Shown piece after piece: positions 17,489 through 26,892 of a stretch of 64,000 bases of DNA; within the stretch, counting starts at the first letter, position 1, and every line of letters starts with the position of its first letter. Under the pieces are notes generated by a model. It saw nothing but the letters and a program-made list of their open reading frames with translations, was not told where the DNA came from and searched no databases. This DNA comes from ZC4RG30 sp040508085 (lineage in GTDB: Bacteria > Pseudomonadota > Gammaproteobacteria > Steroidobacterales > Steroidobacteraceae), in contig JBEVNO010000072.1 of the NCBI GenBank assembly GCA_040508085.1, positions 35,562-99,561 on the forward strand, in the 5' to 3' direction. A program made the translations under genes and the position numbers.

Positions 17489-18055
17489 ATGGGGTATGTA
17501 CTGCGCGCCGCCACGCTTGCCGACCGGCCGGCGCTGCGCGATCTGATCGAACTTTCCGCCCGCGTACTGGGCGGACGCGACTATCGCGCGGATCAGGTGG
17601 AAGCCGCGCTGCGGGGCGCCTTCGGCGTCGACACCACGCTGATCGAGGACGGCACCTACTTCGTGGCCGAACTGCCCGGGCCGGAGGCCGGGCTTGCAGC
17701 CGGCACGCTGGTGGGCTGCGGCGGCTGGAGCCGGCGACGCACGCTGTTTGGTGGCGACAGTCATGCGCGCCGTGACGCCGCGCTGCTGGACCCGGCGGCT
17801 GTTGCCGCCAGGATCCGGGCCTTCTTTGTGCACCCTGGCTACGAGCGACGCGGCGTCGGCCGTGCCTTGCTGGCTCACTGCGAGCAGGCCGCGCGCGCCG
17901 CCGGTTTCCGCAGGTTCGAGCTGATGGGCACCTTGCCGGGTGTACGCCTCTATGAAGCGCTTGGTTACTCAAAGGCACCGCTGGTGCACTACCCGGTAGG
18001 CGATGGTGTCACCATCGAGTTCGTGCCAATGACCAAGCAGGCTGACCATGGATGA
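17489..18055 (+). CDS. GNAT family N-acetyltransferase
   Basis: A 188-residue acetyltransferase. The acetyl-CoA-binding motif A is seen as AFFVHPGYERRGVGRALLAHCEQAAR (about residues 110-135, with R-R-G-V-G-R), and LYEALGYSKA forms the closing motif B. The substrate is unknown. The start is fixed by a strong TAAGGAGGA four bases upstream of ATG 17489. It overlaps the next gene by 8 bases, so the two are probably coupled. Confidence 0.9.
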   Translation: MGYVLRAATLADRPALRDLIELSARVLGGRDYRADQVEAALRGAFGVDTTLIEDGTYFVAELPGPEAGLAAGTLVGCGGWSRRRTLFGGDSHARRDAALLDPAAVAARIRAFFVHPGYERRGVGRALLAHCEQAARAAGFRRFELMGTLPGVRLYEALGYSKAPLVHYPVGDGVTIEFVPMTKQADHG

Positions 18056-19136
18056 AAGGTGCCTACCCCCCGCGACCGGAAGCTGCGACTGGCTGCACCA
18101 GGCGGTCGCGCGCATCGAGGCGGATTTCCAGCGCAGCGCCGACACGCACCTGATCGCATTGCCGCTGCCCGGGTTCGCCGCCCAGGGCATTGATCTGTAC
18201 CTGAAGGATGAATCCACCCATCCCAGCGGCAACCTGAAGCACCGGCTGGCCCGCTCGCTGTTCTTGTATGCACTGTGCAACGGCTGGCTGCGCGCGGGCT
18301 CCACGGTGGTGGAGGCATCCAGCGGCTCCACCGCCGTAAGCGAGGCCTATTTCGCGCGGCTGGTGGGCCTGCCCTTCGTCGCCGTGATGACGCGTGGCAC
18401 CTCCCCGGAAAAGATCGCGCAGATCGAGTTCTATGGCGGGCGCTGCCATTTCGTGGAGCGGCCCGGCGAGATCTACGAAGCCGCGCGGCAGCTGGCACAG
18501 GACTGCGGCGGCCACTACATGGACCAGTTCACCTATGCCGAACGGGCGACCGACTGGCGTGGCAACAACAATATTGCCGTCAGCATCTTCAGCCAGATGG
18601 AACACGAACGGCATCCGGTACCACGCTGGATTGTCAGCGCGGCGGGCACCGGCGGCACCAGTGCCACCATCGGCCGCTACCTGCGCTACCAGCGCCATGC
18701 CACGCGGCTGTGCGTGCCGGATCCGGAAGGCTCGGTGTTCGCAGCCTATTTCGCGAGCGGCGATGCCGGGCTGCTGGCCGCCGGCTCGCGCATCGAGGGC
18801 ATCGGCCGGCCGCGCGTGGAGGCAAGCTTCATCCGCACGGTAGTGGATCGCATGGAATCGATTCCTGACCTGGAATCCATCGCAGCCATGCGTCTGCTGT
18901 CGCAGCTGCTGGGCCGGCGCGTAGGCCCTTCCACCGGCACGCACTTCGCCATGATGCTGCGGCTGGCGCAGGAGATGCGCTCCCTCGGGGAAGCCGGCTC
19001 CATTCTTTCCCTGCTGTGCGATTCGGGGGAGCGTTATCTGCCGACCTTCCACGATTCGCAGTGGGTGGCGCGGCATTTCGGTGACTGCGACAGCGTCTAC
19101 CGCCGCCTGCAGCCGCTGCTCGAATCCAGACCGTAG
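18048..19136 (+). CDS. PLP-dependent cysteine synthase-family protein, Cds1-like
   Basis: A 362-residue fold-type II PLP enzyme. The Schiff-base lysine is K64 in PSGNLKHRLARS, the phosphate loop is SAAGTGGTSATIG, and EASSGSTAVSEAYFARL binds the substrate carboxylate. The run DESTHPSGNLKHRLARS and following residues closely resemble mycobacterial Cds1 (Rv3684), a cysteine desulfhydrase producing H2S, pyruvate and ammonia, rather than CysK. Substrate is inferred by family only. It overlaps the GNAT gene by 8 bases and is followed 26 bases on by a RidA lipoprotein; Rid proteins hydrolyse the enamine/imine products of such enzymes. Confidence 0.88.
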   Translation: MDERCLPPATGSCDWLHQAVARIEADFQRSADTHLIALPLPGFAAQGIDLYLKDESTHPSGNLKHRLARSLFLYALCNGWLRAGSTVVEASSGSTAVSEAYFARLVGLPFVAVMTRGTSPEKIAQIEFYGGRCHFVERPGEIYEAARQLAQDCGGHYMDQFTYAERATDWRGNNNIAVSIFSQMEHERHPVPRWIVSAAGTGGTSATIGRYLRYQRHATRLCVPDPEGSVFAAYFASGDAGLLAAGSRIEGIGRPRVEASFIRTVVDRMESIPDLESIAAMRLLSQLLGRRVGPSTGTHFAMMLRLAQEMRSLGEAGSILSLLCDSGERYLPTFHDSQWVARHFGDCDSVYRRLQPLLESRP

Positions 19137-19162
19137 CTTTGCAACTTGAACAAGGAGAGATC

Positions 19163-19690
19163 ATGAAACAGACGATCGGCTTGATGGCGGTGGCGGCAGT
19201 GGCGCTGCTCGGCGCCTGTGCGCCCAAGGAGAAGTCGCCGGCCGCGCCGGCTCCGGTGGTGCGCCATTCCACCGGTGATTTCCCGATCGCCGCCGCCGTG
19301 GAGGTTCCGCCCGGCTACACCATCGTGTTCCACAGCGGCGTGACCCCCTCGCCCGCCAAGCCAGATGCACCACAGGGCACGCCCGAATACTGGGGCGACA
19401 CGCAGACGCAAGCGATGAGCGTGCTGACCAAGCTCAAGGAGTCGGTCGAGAGCAAGGGCATGACTCTGGGTGATGTGGTGTCGATGACGGTCTACCTCGC
19501 TGCAGACAAGACCAAGGGCGCGGATGCACGCATGGATTTCACCGGGCTCATGGCCGCCTACACCAAGTTCTTCGGCGAAGCCGCTGGTCAGCCGAACCTT
19601 CCAGCCCGCTCCACGGTTGAAGTAGCCAACCTGGTCGCGCCCGGCATGTTGGTAGAGATCGAAGTGACGCTGGTGCGCCCGACCAAGTAG
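19163..19690 (+). CDS. RidA/YjgF family protein exported as a lipoprotein
   Basis: A 175-residue protein with a lipoprotein signal: hydrophobic residues 4-17, then LLGAC with Cys19 as the lipid anchor. A Rid-family domain covers about 45-172, with the catalytic-type arginine in LPARSTVEVANL (equivalent to R105 of E. coli RidA) and an IEVTLV end strand. Cytosolic RidA deaminates reactive enamines and imines. Here the domain should lie in the periplasm, so its substrates would be made there. The start ATG 19163 has AAGGAGAG just upstream. Confidence 0.9.
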   Translation: MKQTIGLMAVAAVALLGACAPKEKSPAAPAPVVRHSTGDFPIAAAVEVPPGYTIVFHSGVTPSPAKPDAPQGTPEYWGDTQTQAMSVLTKLKESVESKGMTLGDVVSMTVYLAADKTKGADARMDFTGLMAAYTKFFGEAAGQPNLPARSTVEVANLVAPGMLVEIEVTLVRPTK

Positions 19691-19704
19691 CGTCGCCACA
19701 ACAA

Positions 19705-19743
19705 GCGGTGCGCGCTGCGCCAACTTGAAGCAGCGCGCACCGC
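19705..19743 (+). other. Strong 14-bp stem-loop after the RidA gene
   Basis: GCGGTGCGCGCTGC (19705-19718) pairs without mismatch with GCAGCGCGCACCGC (19730-19743) over an 11-nt loop. There is no T-run on either side, so it is not a classical intrinsic terminator. It may protect the 3' end of the upstream mRNA or be a protein-bound inverted repeat. The rest of 19691-19920 shows only leader sequence of the next gene. Confidence 0.55.
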
Positions 19744-19920
19744 ACCGCTGCGCGCCAATTGCAGTGGCAGCTGCGCGCGCCTTCGTTGCGCCATCGTGTG
19801 CAGCCTGCTCGCCACAACTGCCATGGCGAGCTTCTTGCATCGCCGTCTCCCATCAACTGCTGAGCCTTCACGGAGCAGCAGCCTAATAAACATTGGCTTG
19901 TCTATTGTTGGGAGATCCAC

Positions 19921-22410
19921 ATGTCCTGGAATTCGTATACGCGTACGGCATCCCTGGTTGCGGCAGCGGTCGCTGCAGCATTGGGCACGTCGGCGCTGCA
20001 GGCCGCCGAGTCCACGCAGGAAGCAACGCTTGAAGAAGTGATCGTCACGGGCACGCGCGCCACGGGTGTGGCGCTGTCCGAAAGCGCAACGCCGGTGCAG
20101 CTGATCAGTGCCGAAGTGCTGGAGGCCGCCGGCAAGCCAGATCTGATGGGCACGCTGTCCGCAGTGGTGCCGTCGTTCACCGCGCAGGCGTTCGGCGGTG
20201 ACATGGCGAACCAGACCTTGCAGGCCAAGCTGCGCGGCCTGTCCCCGAACCATGTACTGGTGCTGGTGGATGGCAAGCGCCGCCACGGCACCAGCAACCT
20301 CGCGGTGCTGTCCGGCTCCTACCAGGGTGGCGCGGGCGTCGACTTGAACTTCCTGCCGGTCGGTGCCATCGAGCGCGTCGAAGTGCTGACTGATGGCGCA
20401 GCCGCCCAGTACGGCACTGATGCCATCGCCGGCGTGCTGAACATCATCACCAAGAAGGACAGCAGCGGCGGCTTCGTCGACCTGAGCTACGGTTCCTACT
20501 TCGACCAGGGCGGCCAGACGCCTGGCATCTCGGGTGGCTTCAGCCTGGCGCCGGCCGAGGGCGCCTACCTCACGGTGACCGGCGAGGCGCGCCAGCACGA
20601 CCACAGCAGCCGCGGCGGGATCGACCCGCGCGTGGACGCTGAAAGCCTGGCCGGCTACAGCTACCCGGACACCAACCTGCCCTTCGCGAAGGGCTATCCC
20701 TACGTGAACAAGATTTCCGGCGACGGCGAATACGACCTCTACATGGGCTCGCTGTCGGCGGGCTACGAATTCAGCGAGGACAGCGAACTCTATTATTTCG
20801 GCACCTATGGCAAGAAGCGCGCCGCATCCTTCGAGAATTTCCGCATGCCGTCCCGCGTCTCCTATGACCCGGATGGTGCCGGCCCGGCCGCGCCGATCTA
20901 TCCGTTCCCCTACGGCTTCGATCCGAAGGAAGAAAGCCAGGAGATCGACTTCTCCAACACCCTCGGCCTCACCGGCAACGTGGCAGGCTGGAGATGGGAT
21001 CTGTCCACGGTGTTCGGGCGCGACAAGATCGACATCTACACCCTCGACAGCGCCAACGCCTCGCTGTATGCGGATACCGGCGCCACGCCGCGCGATTTCT
21101 TCGACGGCACCTTCACCGCCGAGCAGTGGACCAGCGGCCTGGACGTGGTGAAAGACCTGGATATGAGCGTACCGGTGACCTTCGCCGCGGGCATCGAGTT
21201 CCGCCGCGACGTGTATGAAATCGAGCCGGGCGATGCGCCGTCGCGCTATGTCGAGGGCGGGCAGTCCTTCCCGGGGTATGCGCTGACGGACGCCGGCCGC
21301 CACAAGCGCAACCAGAAAGCGGCCTACGTCAACGTGGTGGTGAACCCCGTGACGCAGTGGACCATCGACGTTGCGGGCCGCTATGAGGATTACAGCGACT
21401 TCGGCGACACCACCATCGGCAAGCTCACCACGCGCTATGACTTCACCGATGCCTTCGCGCTGCGCGGCACCTTCAGCACCGGCTTCCGTGCGCCGACGCT
21501 GGCAGAGGAATTCTACTCGGCCACGAACGTGGGCCCGACCACGGCCTATGTGCAGCTGCCGCCGAACGCGCCGGCCGCGGCGCTGGTGGGCCTGGGTGAC
21601 GGCCTGCAGCCGGAGAAGTCCCGCAACATCAGCGCGGGCCTGGTGTTCAAGCCGATGCCGTCGCTGCTCGCCACGCTCGACATCTACCAGATCAAGCTGA
21701 AGAACCGCATCGTGGGAACGGGCTCGTTGAACGGCACGGTCGATGGCGAGCCGGTGGCACCTGCCATTACGGACGCCATCGAGGCCAATGGCAACACGCT
21801 CGATCCGGAAGTGCGTGCCACGGGCAACACCGGCATCAACATCTTCGCCAATGGCATCAACACGCGCACCCGCGGCGCCGACCTGGTGGTCAGTTACGAG
21901 AGCCCGTTCGACTGGGGCACGGTGAACTGGTCACTGGGCGGCACCTTCACCAGGACCAAGGTGACCAAGGTGCGCGAGACGCCGGCGGAACTGGCCGGCC
22001 AGCGGTTGTTCGACGCGGAGGCGCTTTCCAACCTGGAAGACACCGCACCGGACTATGTGCTGAACCTGGGCGCCCTGATCAAGTTTGGCTCGCTGTCCAT
22101 CAACGTGCGCGAAGTGCTGTACGGCAAATCGGAGCTGAACCAGACCTACTACGGGTCGGGCAGTTATCCGACCGTCATCAAGGCGACCCCGATCACCAAC
22201 CTGGACGTGAGCTGGGCGGCCACCGAGAAGCTGAGTTTCAGCATCGGTGCGCAGAACCTGTTCAACAGCTATCCGGAGAAGGTGAACGAGGATCTGCTCG
22301 AGACCTACCGCGCGGATGATGACAACTCGGCCGTGGCCATCTACCCCTCGTTCTCGCCCTTCGGCTTCAACGGCGGGTATTACTACGGCAAGGTGTCGTT
22401 CAAGTTCTGA
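19921..22410 (+). CDS. TonB-dependent outer-membrane receptor
   Basis: An 829-residue receptor. Residues 1-29 are a signal peptide (ends ALQAA), followed by the TonB-box-like LEEVIVTGTRA (about 37-47). The plug runs to about residue 190 with LSPNHVLVLVDGKRRHGTSN and GTDAIAGVLNIITKK. A 22-strand-type barrel follows, ending in ...YGKVSFKF with C-terminal phenylalanine. Substrate unknown. It is clearly related to the receptor at 28138-30963: both share plug phrases (SPNH.L.LV.G.RRH; LTDGAAA.YG.DAIAGV) and a nearly identical leader next to the start codon. The two genes face each other across the oxidoreductase cluster. Confidence 0.94.
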   Translation: MSWNSYTRTASLVAAAVAAALGTSALQAAESTQEATLEEVIVTGTRATGVALSESATPVQLISAEVLEAAGKPDLMGTLSAVVPSFTAQAFGGDMANQTLQAKLRGLSPNHVLVLVDGKRRHGTSNLAVLSGSYQGGAGVDLNFLPVGAIERVEVLTDGAAAQYGTDAIAGVLNIITKKDSSGGFVDLSYGSYFDQGGQTPGISGGFSLAPAEGAYLTVTGEARQHDHSSRGGIDPRVDAESLAGYSYPDTNLPFAKGYPYVNKISGDGEYDLYMGSLSAGYEFSEDSELYYFGTYGKKRAASFENFRMPSRVSYDPDGAGPAAPIYPFPYGFDPKEESQEIDFSNTLGLTGNVAGWRWDLSTVFGRDKIDIYTLDSANASLYADTGATPRDFFDGTFTAEQWTSGLDVVKDLDMSVPVTFAAGIEFRRDVYEIEPGDAPSRYVEGGQSFPGYALTDAGRHKRNQKAAYVNVVVNPVTQWTIDVAGRYEDYSDFGDTTIGKLTTRYDFTDAFALRGTFSTGFRAPTLAEEFYSATNVGPTTAYVQLPPNAPAAALVGLGDGLQPEKSRNISAGLVFKPMPSLLATLDIYQIKLKNRIVGTGSLNGTVDGEPVAPAITDAIEANGNTLDPEVRATGNTGINIFANGINTRTRGADLVVSYESPFDWGTVNWSLGGTFTRTKVTKVRETPAELAGQRLFDAEALSNLEDTAPDYVLNLGALIKFGSLSINVREVLYGKSELNQTYYGSGSYPTVIKATPITNLDVSWAATEKLSFSIGAQNLFNSYPEKVNEDLLETYRADDDNSAVAIYPSFSPFGFNGGYYYGKVSFKF

Positions 22411-23281
22411 GGCCGGCCGTGCTGACAGTCGCCGCCAGCTGATCGAACCGGCTGGCGGCGGTGCCAGCGCCGAAGCGAAAGCTGGATACCGCCAGGCTGC
22501 CCATGAACAGCTGGCCGAACACTGCCACTGCCGGGTCGCCGTCGGCTGCACCTGCCGCCACCATCAGTGGCAGCAGGTGGTCTTCACGGGGATGGGCCAG
22601 CCGCGCGGCCGGCGCCTGCTCCCAGTTCATCAACGCGTCCTGTATCTGCGCCGGCGTGCGGTTCAGCAGTGCCTGGCGCAGCCACGCATCGAACATCGCC
22701 GCGGGGCGCGCACCCGCGGCATTCCACAGCCGCAGGTTGTGATAGCTCTGGCCGCTGCCGATGATCAGCACCCCTTCGTCACGCAACGGAATGAGCGCGC
22801 GGCCCGCGGCCAGGTGCAGGGCCGGATCCAGGTTCGCCTGCAACGATAGCTGCACCACCGGCACATCGGCGTCCGGATAGATGGGCTTCAACATGCTGAA
22901 GGTGCCGTGGTCGAAGCCGCGTTGCGCGTCGACGGCAACCGGCCAGCCCGCAGCCTGCAGCAGCTGCTGCACGCGCCCGGCAACCTGCGGTGAGCCTGGA
23001 GCCGGATAGCGGATGCGGTAGGTCTCTGCCGGGAAGCCGTAGTAGTCGTATTCCATGCCAGGGTTGGGCGCTGTGCTCACCGTGAATTGCCCGGCCTCCC
23101 AGTGGCCCGACACCACCAGCACTGCGGCAGGCCTCGCGGGCAGCTGCCGCGGGATGTCCTGCAGCGACTCTTCCAGCAACTGGAAGTGCGTCCGCATCGG
23201 GCCTTCCATGTACGGCCAGGGGCCGCCGCCATGGGAAAGGAAATACACCGGAAGGCGAGTGCTGTGATTTGGCGCGTTCAT
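22400..23281 (-). CDS. LigB-type (DODA) extradiol ring-cleavage dioxygenase
   Basis: A 293-residue cytoplasmic enzyme of the class III extradiol dioxygenase/4,5-DOPA-dioxygenase (YgiD) family. The likely iron ligands are in the histidine motifs SHGGGPWPY, SGHWEAG and FDHGTFSMLKPIYP, and GSGQSYHNLRLW is a further family signature. Substrate unknown: catecholic compounds are usual, and several bacterial members have no known substrate. ATG 23281 (MNAPNHS) is chosen; an upstream in-frame start would enter the promoter of the next gene. Its 3' end overlaps the convergent receptor gene by 11 bases. Confidence 0.88.
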   Translation of the reverse strand: MNAPNHSTRLPVYFLSHGGGPWPYMEGPMRTHFQLLEESLQDIPRQLPARPAAVLVVSGHWEAGQFTVSTAPNPGMEYDYYGFPAETYRIRYPAPGSPQVAGRVQQLLQAAGWPVAVDAQRGFDHGTFSMLKPIYPDADVPVVQLSLQANLDPALHLAAGRALIPLRDEGVLIIGSGQSYHNLRLWNAAGARPAAMFDAWLRQALLNRTPAQIQDALMNWEQAPAARLAHPREDHLLPLMVAAGAADGDPAVAVFGQLFMGSLAVSSFRFGAGTAASRFDQLAATVSTAGLRT

Positions 23282-23405
23282 CGACCCACATTGGACCGGA
23301 ATCATGGGGCCGCGGTCCAGTCGGCCTGCCTGTGCCCCCCGCCGCGATGGCATGAGCCTTGCTTATTGCGATGCAGGCGTTTCTTGCCGGGACGGGGAGC
23401 AACAA

Positions 23406-24029
23406 GTGCATAAGACCACCAATACGCGCCGCCAATTCCTGGCAGCGGGGACAACCTTTGCCAGCACGGGCTGGCTGGCGCTGAACTGGCCGCAGATCGT
23501 CGCGGCGGCCGAGCATGCCGATCATGCCTCGCACGCGGTTGGAACCGCGCCAACCTCGTTCACCACGCTCAGCGCCGTCGAAGCCACCGAGATCGACGCC
23601 ATCGCCAACCAGATCGTACCGGGCGGCGCCACTCCGGGCGCCCGCGCGGCGCGGGTCATCCATTTCATCGATCTGGCGCTGGGCAGTTTCTTCGCCGGCG
23701 AACTGCCGGCGTTCCGCAAGGGTTTCGAGGAATTCCAGAGCGCCTACGCCGCCCACAGCAGCACCGACGCACCGTTCTCCGCCGCAGGTGACGCGCGCCA
23801 GATTGCCTGGCTGCATGAGGTGGAGCGCACGCCCTTCTTCACCAGCGTGCGGCGCCTGTCGCTGCTGGGGCTGATCGCGTCACCGAAATACGGCGGCAAC
23901 TTCGAGAAGGCGGGCTGGAAGCTGGTGGGCTTCGAGGACCGGCATGTATGGGCTCCGCCCTTCGGCCACTACGACATCGACTACCCGGGCTTTGACCCCT
24001 ACCCCGGCACCAAGCCATACACCGCCTGA
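23406..24029 (+). CDS. Gluconate 2-dehydrogenase subunit 3 family protein, Tat-exported
   Basis: A 207-residue protein starting at a GTG (MHKTTNTRRQFLAAG). The twin-arginine motif RRQFLAAG and following hydrophobic stretch mark Tat export with the folded partner. The rest is the subunit-3 fold (LSAVEATEIDAIANQIVPGG ... FIDLALGSFF). The GTG start has GGGGAG six bases upstream; an ATG at 23352 would place extra residues before the Tat motif and is less likely. It lies 13 bases before the GMC oxidoreductase, its expected partner subunit. The usual cytochrome c subunit gene is absent. Confidence 0.88.
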   Translation: MHKTTNTRRQFLAAGTTFASTGWLALNWPQIVAAAEHADHASHAVGTAPTSFTTLSAVEATEIDAIANQIVPGGATPGARAARVIHFIDLALGSFFAGELPAFRKGFEEFQSAYAAHSSTDAPFSAAGDARQIAWLHEVERTPFFTSVRRLSLLGLIASPKYGGNFEKAGWKLVGFEDRHVWAPPFGHYDIDYPGFDPYPGTKPYTA

Positions 24030-24042
24030 GGGATCGACGCAC

Positions 24043-25692
24043 ATGGCAATGAAAAAGTACAAGACCAGCGAAACCGTTGATTTCGTGGTGGTGGGCTCGG
24101 GTGCTTCCGGCGGCATCGTGGCGCGAGAACTGGCGCGCGCCGGGCACAGCGTGGTCGTGATGGAACAGGGCCCGCGCATGGCCCCCAATGAGTTCGAACA
24201 CGACGAGCTGAAATACCGACAGCTGTCCGGCATCACCAACAATCCGGCGACCAGCCCGCAGACCTTCCGCAACGACCCCGCCAGGAAGGCCGTGAAGCAG
24301 GAGGGCCGCAACCCGTTGACCTATGCGCGCATCGTCGGCGGCAGCAGTGCGCACTTCAACGCCAACTTCTGGCGCTTCCACGAGATCGACTTCAACGAGC
24401 GCAGCGTGGTGGGTTCCATCGCCGGCACCGGCTTCGCGGACTGGCCGATCAGTTACGCGGAGCTGGAGCCCTACTACACCATGGTGGAATGGGAGGTGGG
24501 CGTGTCCGGCCTTGCGGGGGCGAGCCCCTTCGATCCGCCGCGCAGCAAGCCCTATCCGATGCCGCCGCTGCCGGTGAAATCCTCCGGCGTGCTGTTCGAA
24601 CGCGGCGCGCGCAAGCTGGGGCTGCATCCGTTCCCGGCGCCGATGGCGATCAACTCCACCTACTACCGTGGCCGCCCGCCCTGCGTGCAATGCGGCCTGT
24701 GCGGCAACTACGGCTGCGAAGTGATGGCGAAATCATCCTCGGTGTGGACAGTGATCCCCGAGGCCGAAGCTACCGGCAAGTGCGAAGTGCGCTCAGAGAG
24801 CTATGTGTATCGCATCGGCATGAATGCGCAGGGCCGCAGCACCGGCGTGCATTACTTCGACAGGAATCGCAGGGAGCAGTTCCAGAAGGCGCGCGCCGTG
24901 GTGGTATGCGCCAATGGCAGCGAGACGCCCCGGCTGCTGCTCAACTCCGCCACCCCCGCAGCGCCGCAGGGTCTGGCCAATTCCAGCGGCGTGGTCGGCA
25001 AATACCTCATGTTCAACAAGGGCGGTGGTGCGCAAGCGCGCTTCGAGCATCCGCTGAACGAATACAAGGGCGCCAATGTCACGCGCATCCTGCACGACTT
25101 CTATGATTCGGACCCGAAGCGCGGTTTCTACGGCGGCGGCGGCTTCGACGCCCGCTCCAACGGTCCACTCACCTGGGGGCAGAATGTGCCGGACGGCACG
25201 CCGGAGTGGGGCCCGGGTCTGAAGGAATACCTGCAGTCGTACACGAACTGGATGAGCTGCTCGGGGCATGGCACCTCACTGGCCGTGGACACCAACCGCG
25301 TGGACATCGATCCGGAGCTGAAGGACGCCTGGGGCGTGCCTGCCATCCGCGTCACGTACAAGGATCATCCGGATGACATGAAGCATGCCGCCTGGCAGCG
25401 TGACCGCGCCGTGGAGATCATGGATGCAGCGGGGGCGAAGGAGATCGTGCCGGGCGAGATCGGCGAGGCGCGCGGGGGCGTACACCTGCTCGGCACCTGC
25501 CGCATGGGCAACGACGCCGGCAGTTCTGTGATCGACAAATACCATCGCACGCACGATGTGAAGAACCTGTTCCTTTGCGATGGCTCGAGCTTCGTCACCT
25601 CCGGCCGTGGCCAGCCTACGCAGACCATCGAGGCGCTGGCCTTCCGCGCCGCGGAACACATCAACCGCTTCGCGAAGGCCAACGAGATCTAG
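24043..25692 (+). CDS. GMC family FAD oxidoreductase, gluconate-dehydrogenase type
   Basis: A 549-residue flavoenzyme. FAD is bound by FVVVGSGASGGIVARELA (about residues 13-30) and by the later ARIVGGSSAHFNANFWR. A cysteine cluster CVQCGLCGNYGC is typical of the membrane-dehydrogenase branch. The catalytic region carries HLLGTCRMG and GRGQPTQTIEALAFRAAEH. It has no signal of its own and would be exported by hitch-hiking on the Tat-targeted subunit 3 upstream. Electron transfer to a cytochrome c is the family norm. Substrate (sugar acid, polyol or other alcohol) cannot be told. Confidence 0.92.
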   Translation: MAMKKYKTSETVDFVVVGSGASGGIVARELARAGHSVVVMEQGPRMAPNEFEHDELKYRQLSGITNNPATSPQTFRNDPARKAVKQEGRNPLTYARIVGGSSAHFNANFWRFHEIDFNERSVVGSIAGTGFADWPISYAELEPYYTMVEWEVGVSGLAGASPFDPPRSKPYPMPPLPVKSSGVLFERGARKLGLHPFPAPMAINSTYYRGRPPCVQCGLCGNYGCEVMAKSSSVWTVIPEAEATGKCEVRSESYVYRIGMNAQGRSTGVHYFDRNRREQFQKARAVVVCANGSETPRLLLNSATPAAPQGLANSSGVVGKYLMFNKGGGAQARFEHPLNEYKGANVTRILHDFYDSDPKRGFYGGGGFDARSNGPLTWGQNVPDGTPEWGPGLKEYLQSYTNWMSCSGHGTSLAVDTNRVDIDPELKDAWGVPAIRVTYKDHPDDMKHAAWQRDRAVEIMDAAGAKEIVPGEIGEARGGVHLLGTCRMGNDAGSSVIDKYHRTHDVKNLFLCDGSSFVTSGRGQPTQTIEALAFRAAEHINRFAKANEI

Positions 25693-25707
25693 GGCGGCAG
25701 CCCGGCG

Positions 25708-26892
25708 TCAGGCGGCGCCGGGCCTGTAGGCGGCAGCCAGCGTCTTCACGGCAAACTCGGTGACGGCCGGATCCGCATCCGTGCTGGCATCGTTGTAGCC
25801 CTCGTAGGTATTGCCATCCACGCCCTGCGCCTGGATCACCGTAATGTCGTGCCGTGTGGTCAGCGACACCCTGCGGTAACTGAGCCCGTAAAAGGCCTGT
25901 GGCGCGGGCATCAGCCGCGCCAGCTGGCCCTTGACCGGGACGATGGATTCATCTCCCAGCAGCGCCCGCGCGCCGTAACCGGTGGCATTGACGAGTGTCT
26001 GCTGCGGCAGGCGCGCGAATTCCGCCGGGGTGCGGAAGTCATCAATGACCAGCCGGCCGCCCGCCATGCGGAAATCCTCCAGCAGCAGGCGCGAATAGCT
26101 GCCGATGCTGAAGGTCATGCGTGGCCGGCGCCGCACGTACGGCGCGACGAAGGGTGTGTCCGAGGGGTTCAGGGTGGCTGCGGCGAAGCTGATCTCGGGC
26201 GTGAGCTCACGTGTCAGGCGCGCGAACTTCGGACGGCCGTCGTCGCGTGCTGGTGGCTCCTCTTCTCCACCCGGCGAAGGTGGCTTGTCCGACAGCGAGT
26301 ACCCTTCGACAAAGCCGACCGGATCGCCCGCAAGCCCGAGCAGGCCGCTGAACATGCGCCAGGAGCTGCGCGCCATGCGTTGCCAGGTCTGCTTGAATTC
26401 AGGCGTGGCGCCGCTTTCCAGGCAGATGCGTGAATCCGGCGTCCAGCCTCCCGTGGCCCAGGAGGACCGGACCTCCGGTGGAGTCTCGCGCGCGTAGATA
26501 GTGACCTGGCTTGCGCCCATGCGCTGCAGTTGCAGCGCCGTGGTGAGACCGATGGCCCCACACCCGATCACGCCGATTTCGCGCGCGCCGGTGCGCAGTG
26601 CCAGTTCCGCCGCGATCTCCGCTGAACCCCACGACAGCGACCAGCCGCTTCCGCCGTGGCCATAGTGATGCACCACATCCTGGCGGCCAATCTTCTCGAT
26701 CTCCAGCCGCGGGCCGGCGGCACGGAACGGGCGGGTGCATACAGTGATGCCAAGAATGCGGTCCATCGCAATCGGGATGGCGGTTATGGCATGCGCGGCG
26801 CGGTGCCGGGCAGCGCTGGCCATTGCCGGAAACACCCCCGCCGCAACCGCGGCGCCAGCGCCCTGCAGCAGATGCCTGCGGGATGCACGCAT
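25708..26892 (-). CDS. Exported FAD-dependent oxidoreductase, DAAO-like with permuted motif order
   Basis: A 394-residue flavoenzyme with an RR-containing export signal (MRASRRHLLQGAG, cleavage near AMASA, residues 23-27). Residues 45-93 hold what is normally the C-terminal end of D-amino-acid oxidase: TRPFRAAGPRLE (53-64, counterpart of the carboxylate-binding Arg), then HHYGHGGSGWSLSWG (75-89). Only then comes the Rossmann FAD motif GVIGCGAIGLTTALQ (107-121). VNATGYGARALLGD (301-314) and VKGQLARL (320-327) follow in DAAO order, and the chain ends near 394 with no second GHGG segment. This looks like a circular permutation. The ATG overlaps the upstream paralogue's stop (TGATG). Likely activity is amine or amino-acid oxidation in the periplasm (inferred). 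Confidence 0.85.
   Translation of the reverse strand: MRASRRHLLQGAGAAVAAGVFPAMASAARHRAAHAITAIPIAMDRILGITVCTRPFRAAGPRLEIEKIGRQDVVHHYGHGGSGWSLSWGSAEIAAELALRTGAREIGVIGCGAIGLTTALQLQRMGASQVTIYARETPPEVRSSWATGGWTPDSRICLESGATPEFKQTWQRMARSSWRMFSGLLGLAGDPVGFVEGYSLSDKPPSPGGEEEPPARDDGRPKFARLTRELTPEISFAAATLNPSDTPFVAPYVRRRPRMTFSIGSYSRLLLEDFRMAGGRLVIDDFRTPAEFARLPQQTLVNATGYGARALLGDESIVPVKGQLARLMPAPQAFYGLSYRRVSLTTRHDITVIQAQGVDGNTYEGYNDASTDADPAVTEFAVKTLAAAYRPGAA

Noticed and set aside
25365..25682. Minus-strand open frame inside the GMC gene
   Set aside because: It is a shadow of a well-defined flavoenzyme, with no ribosome-binding site.
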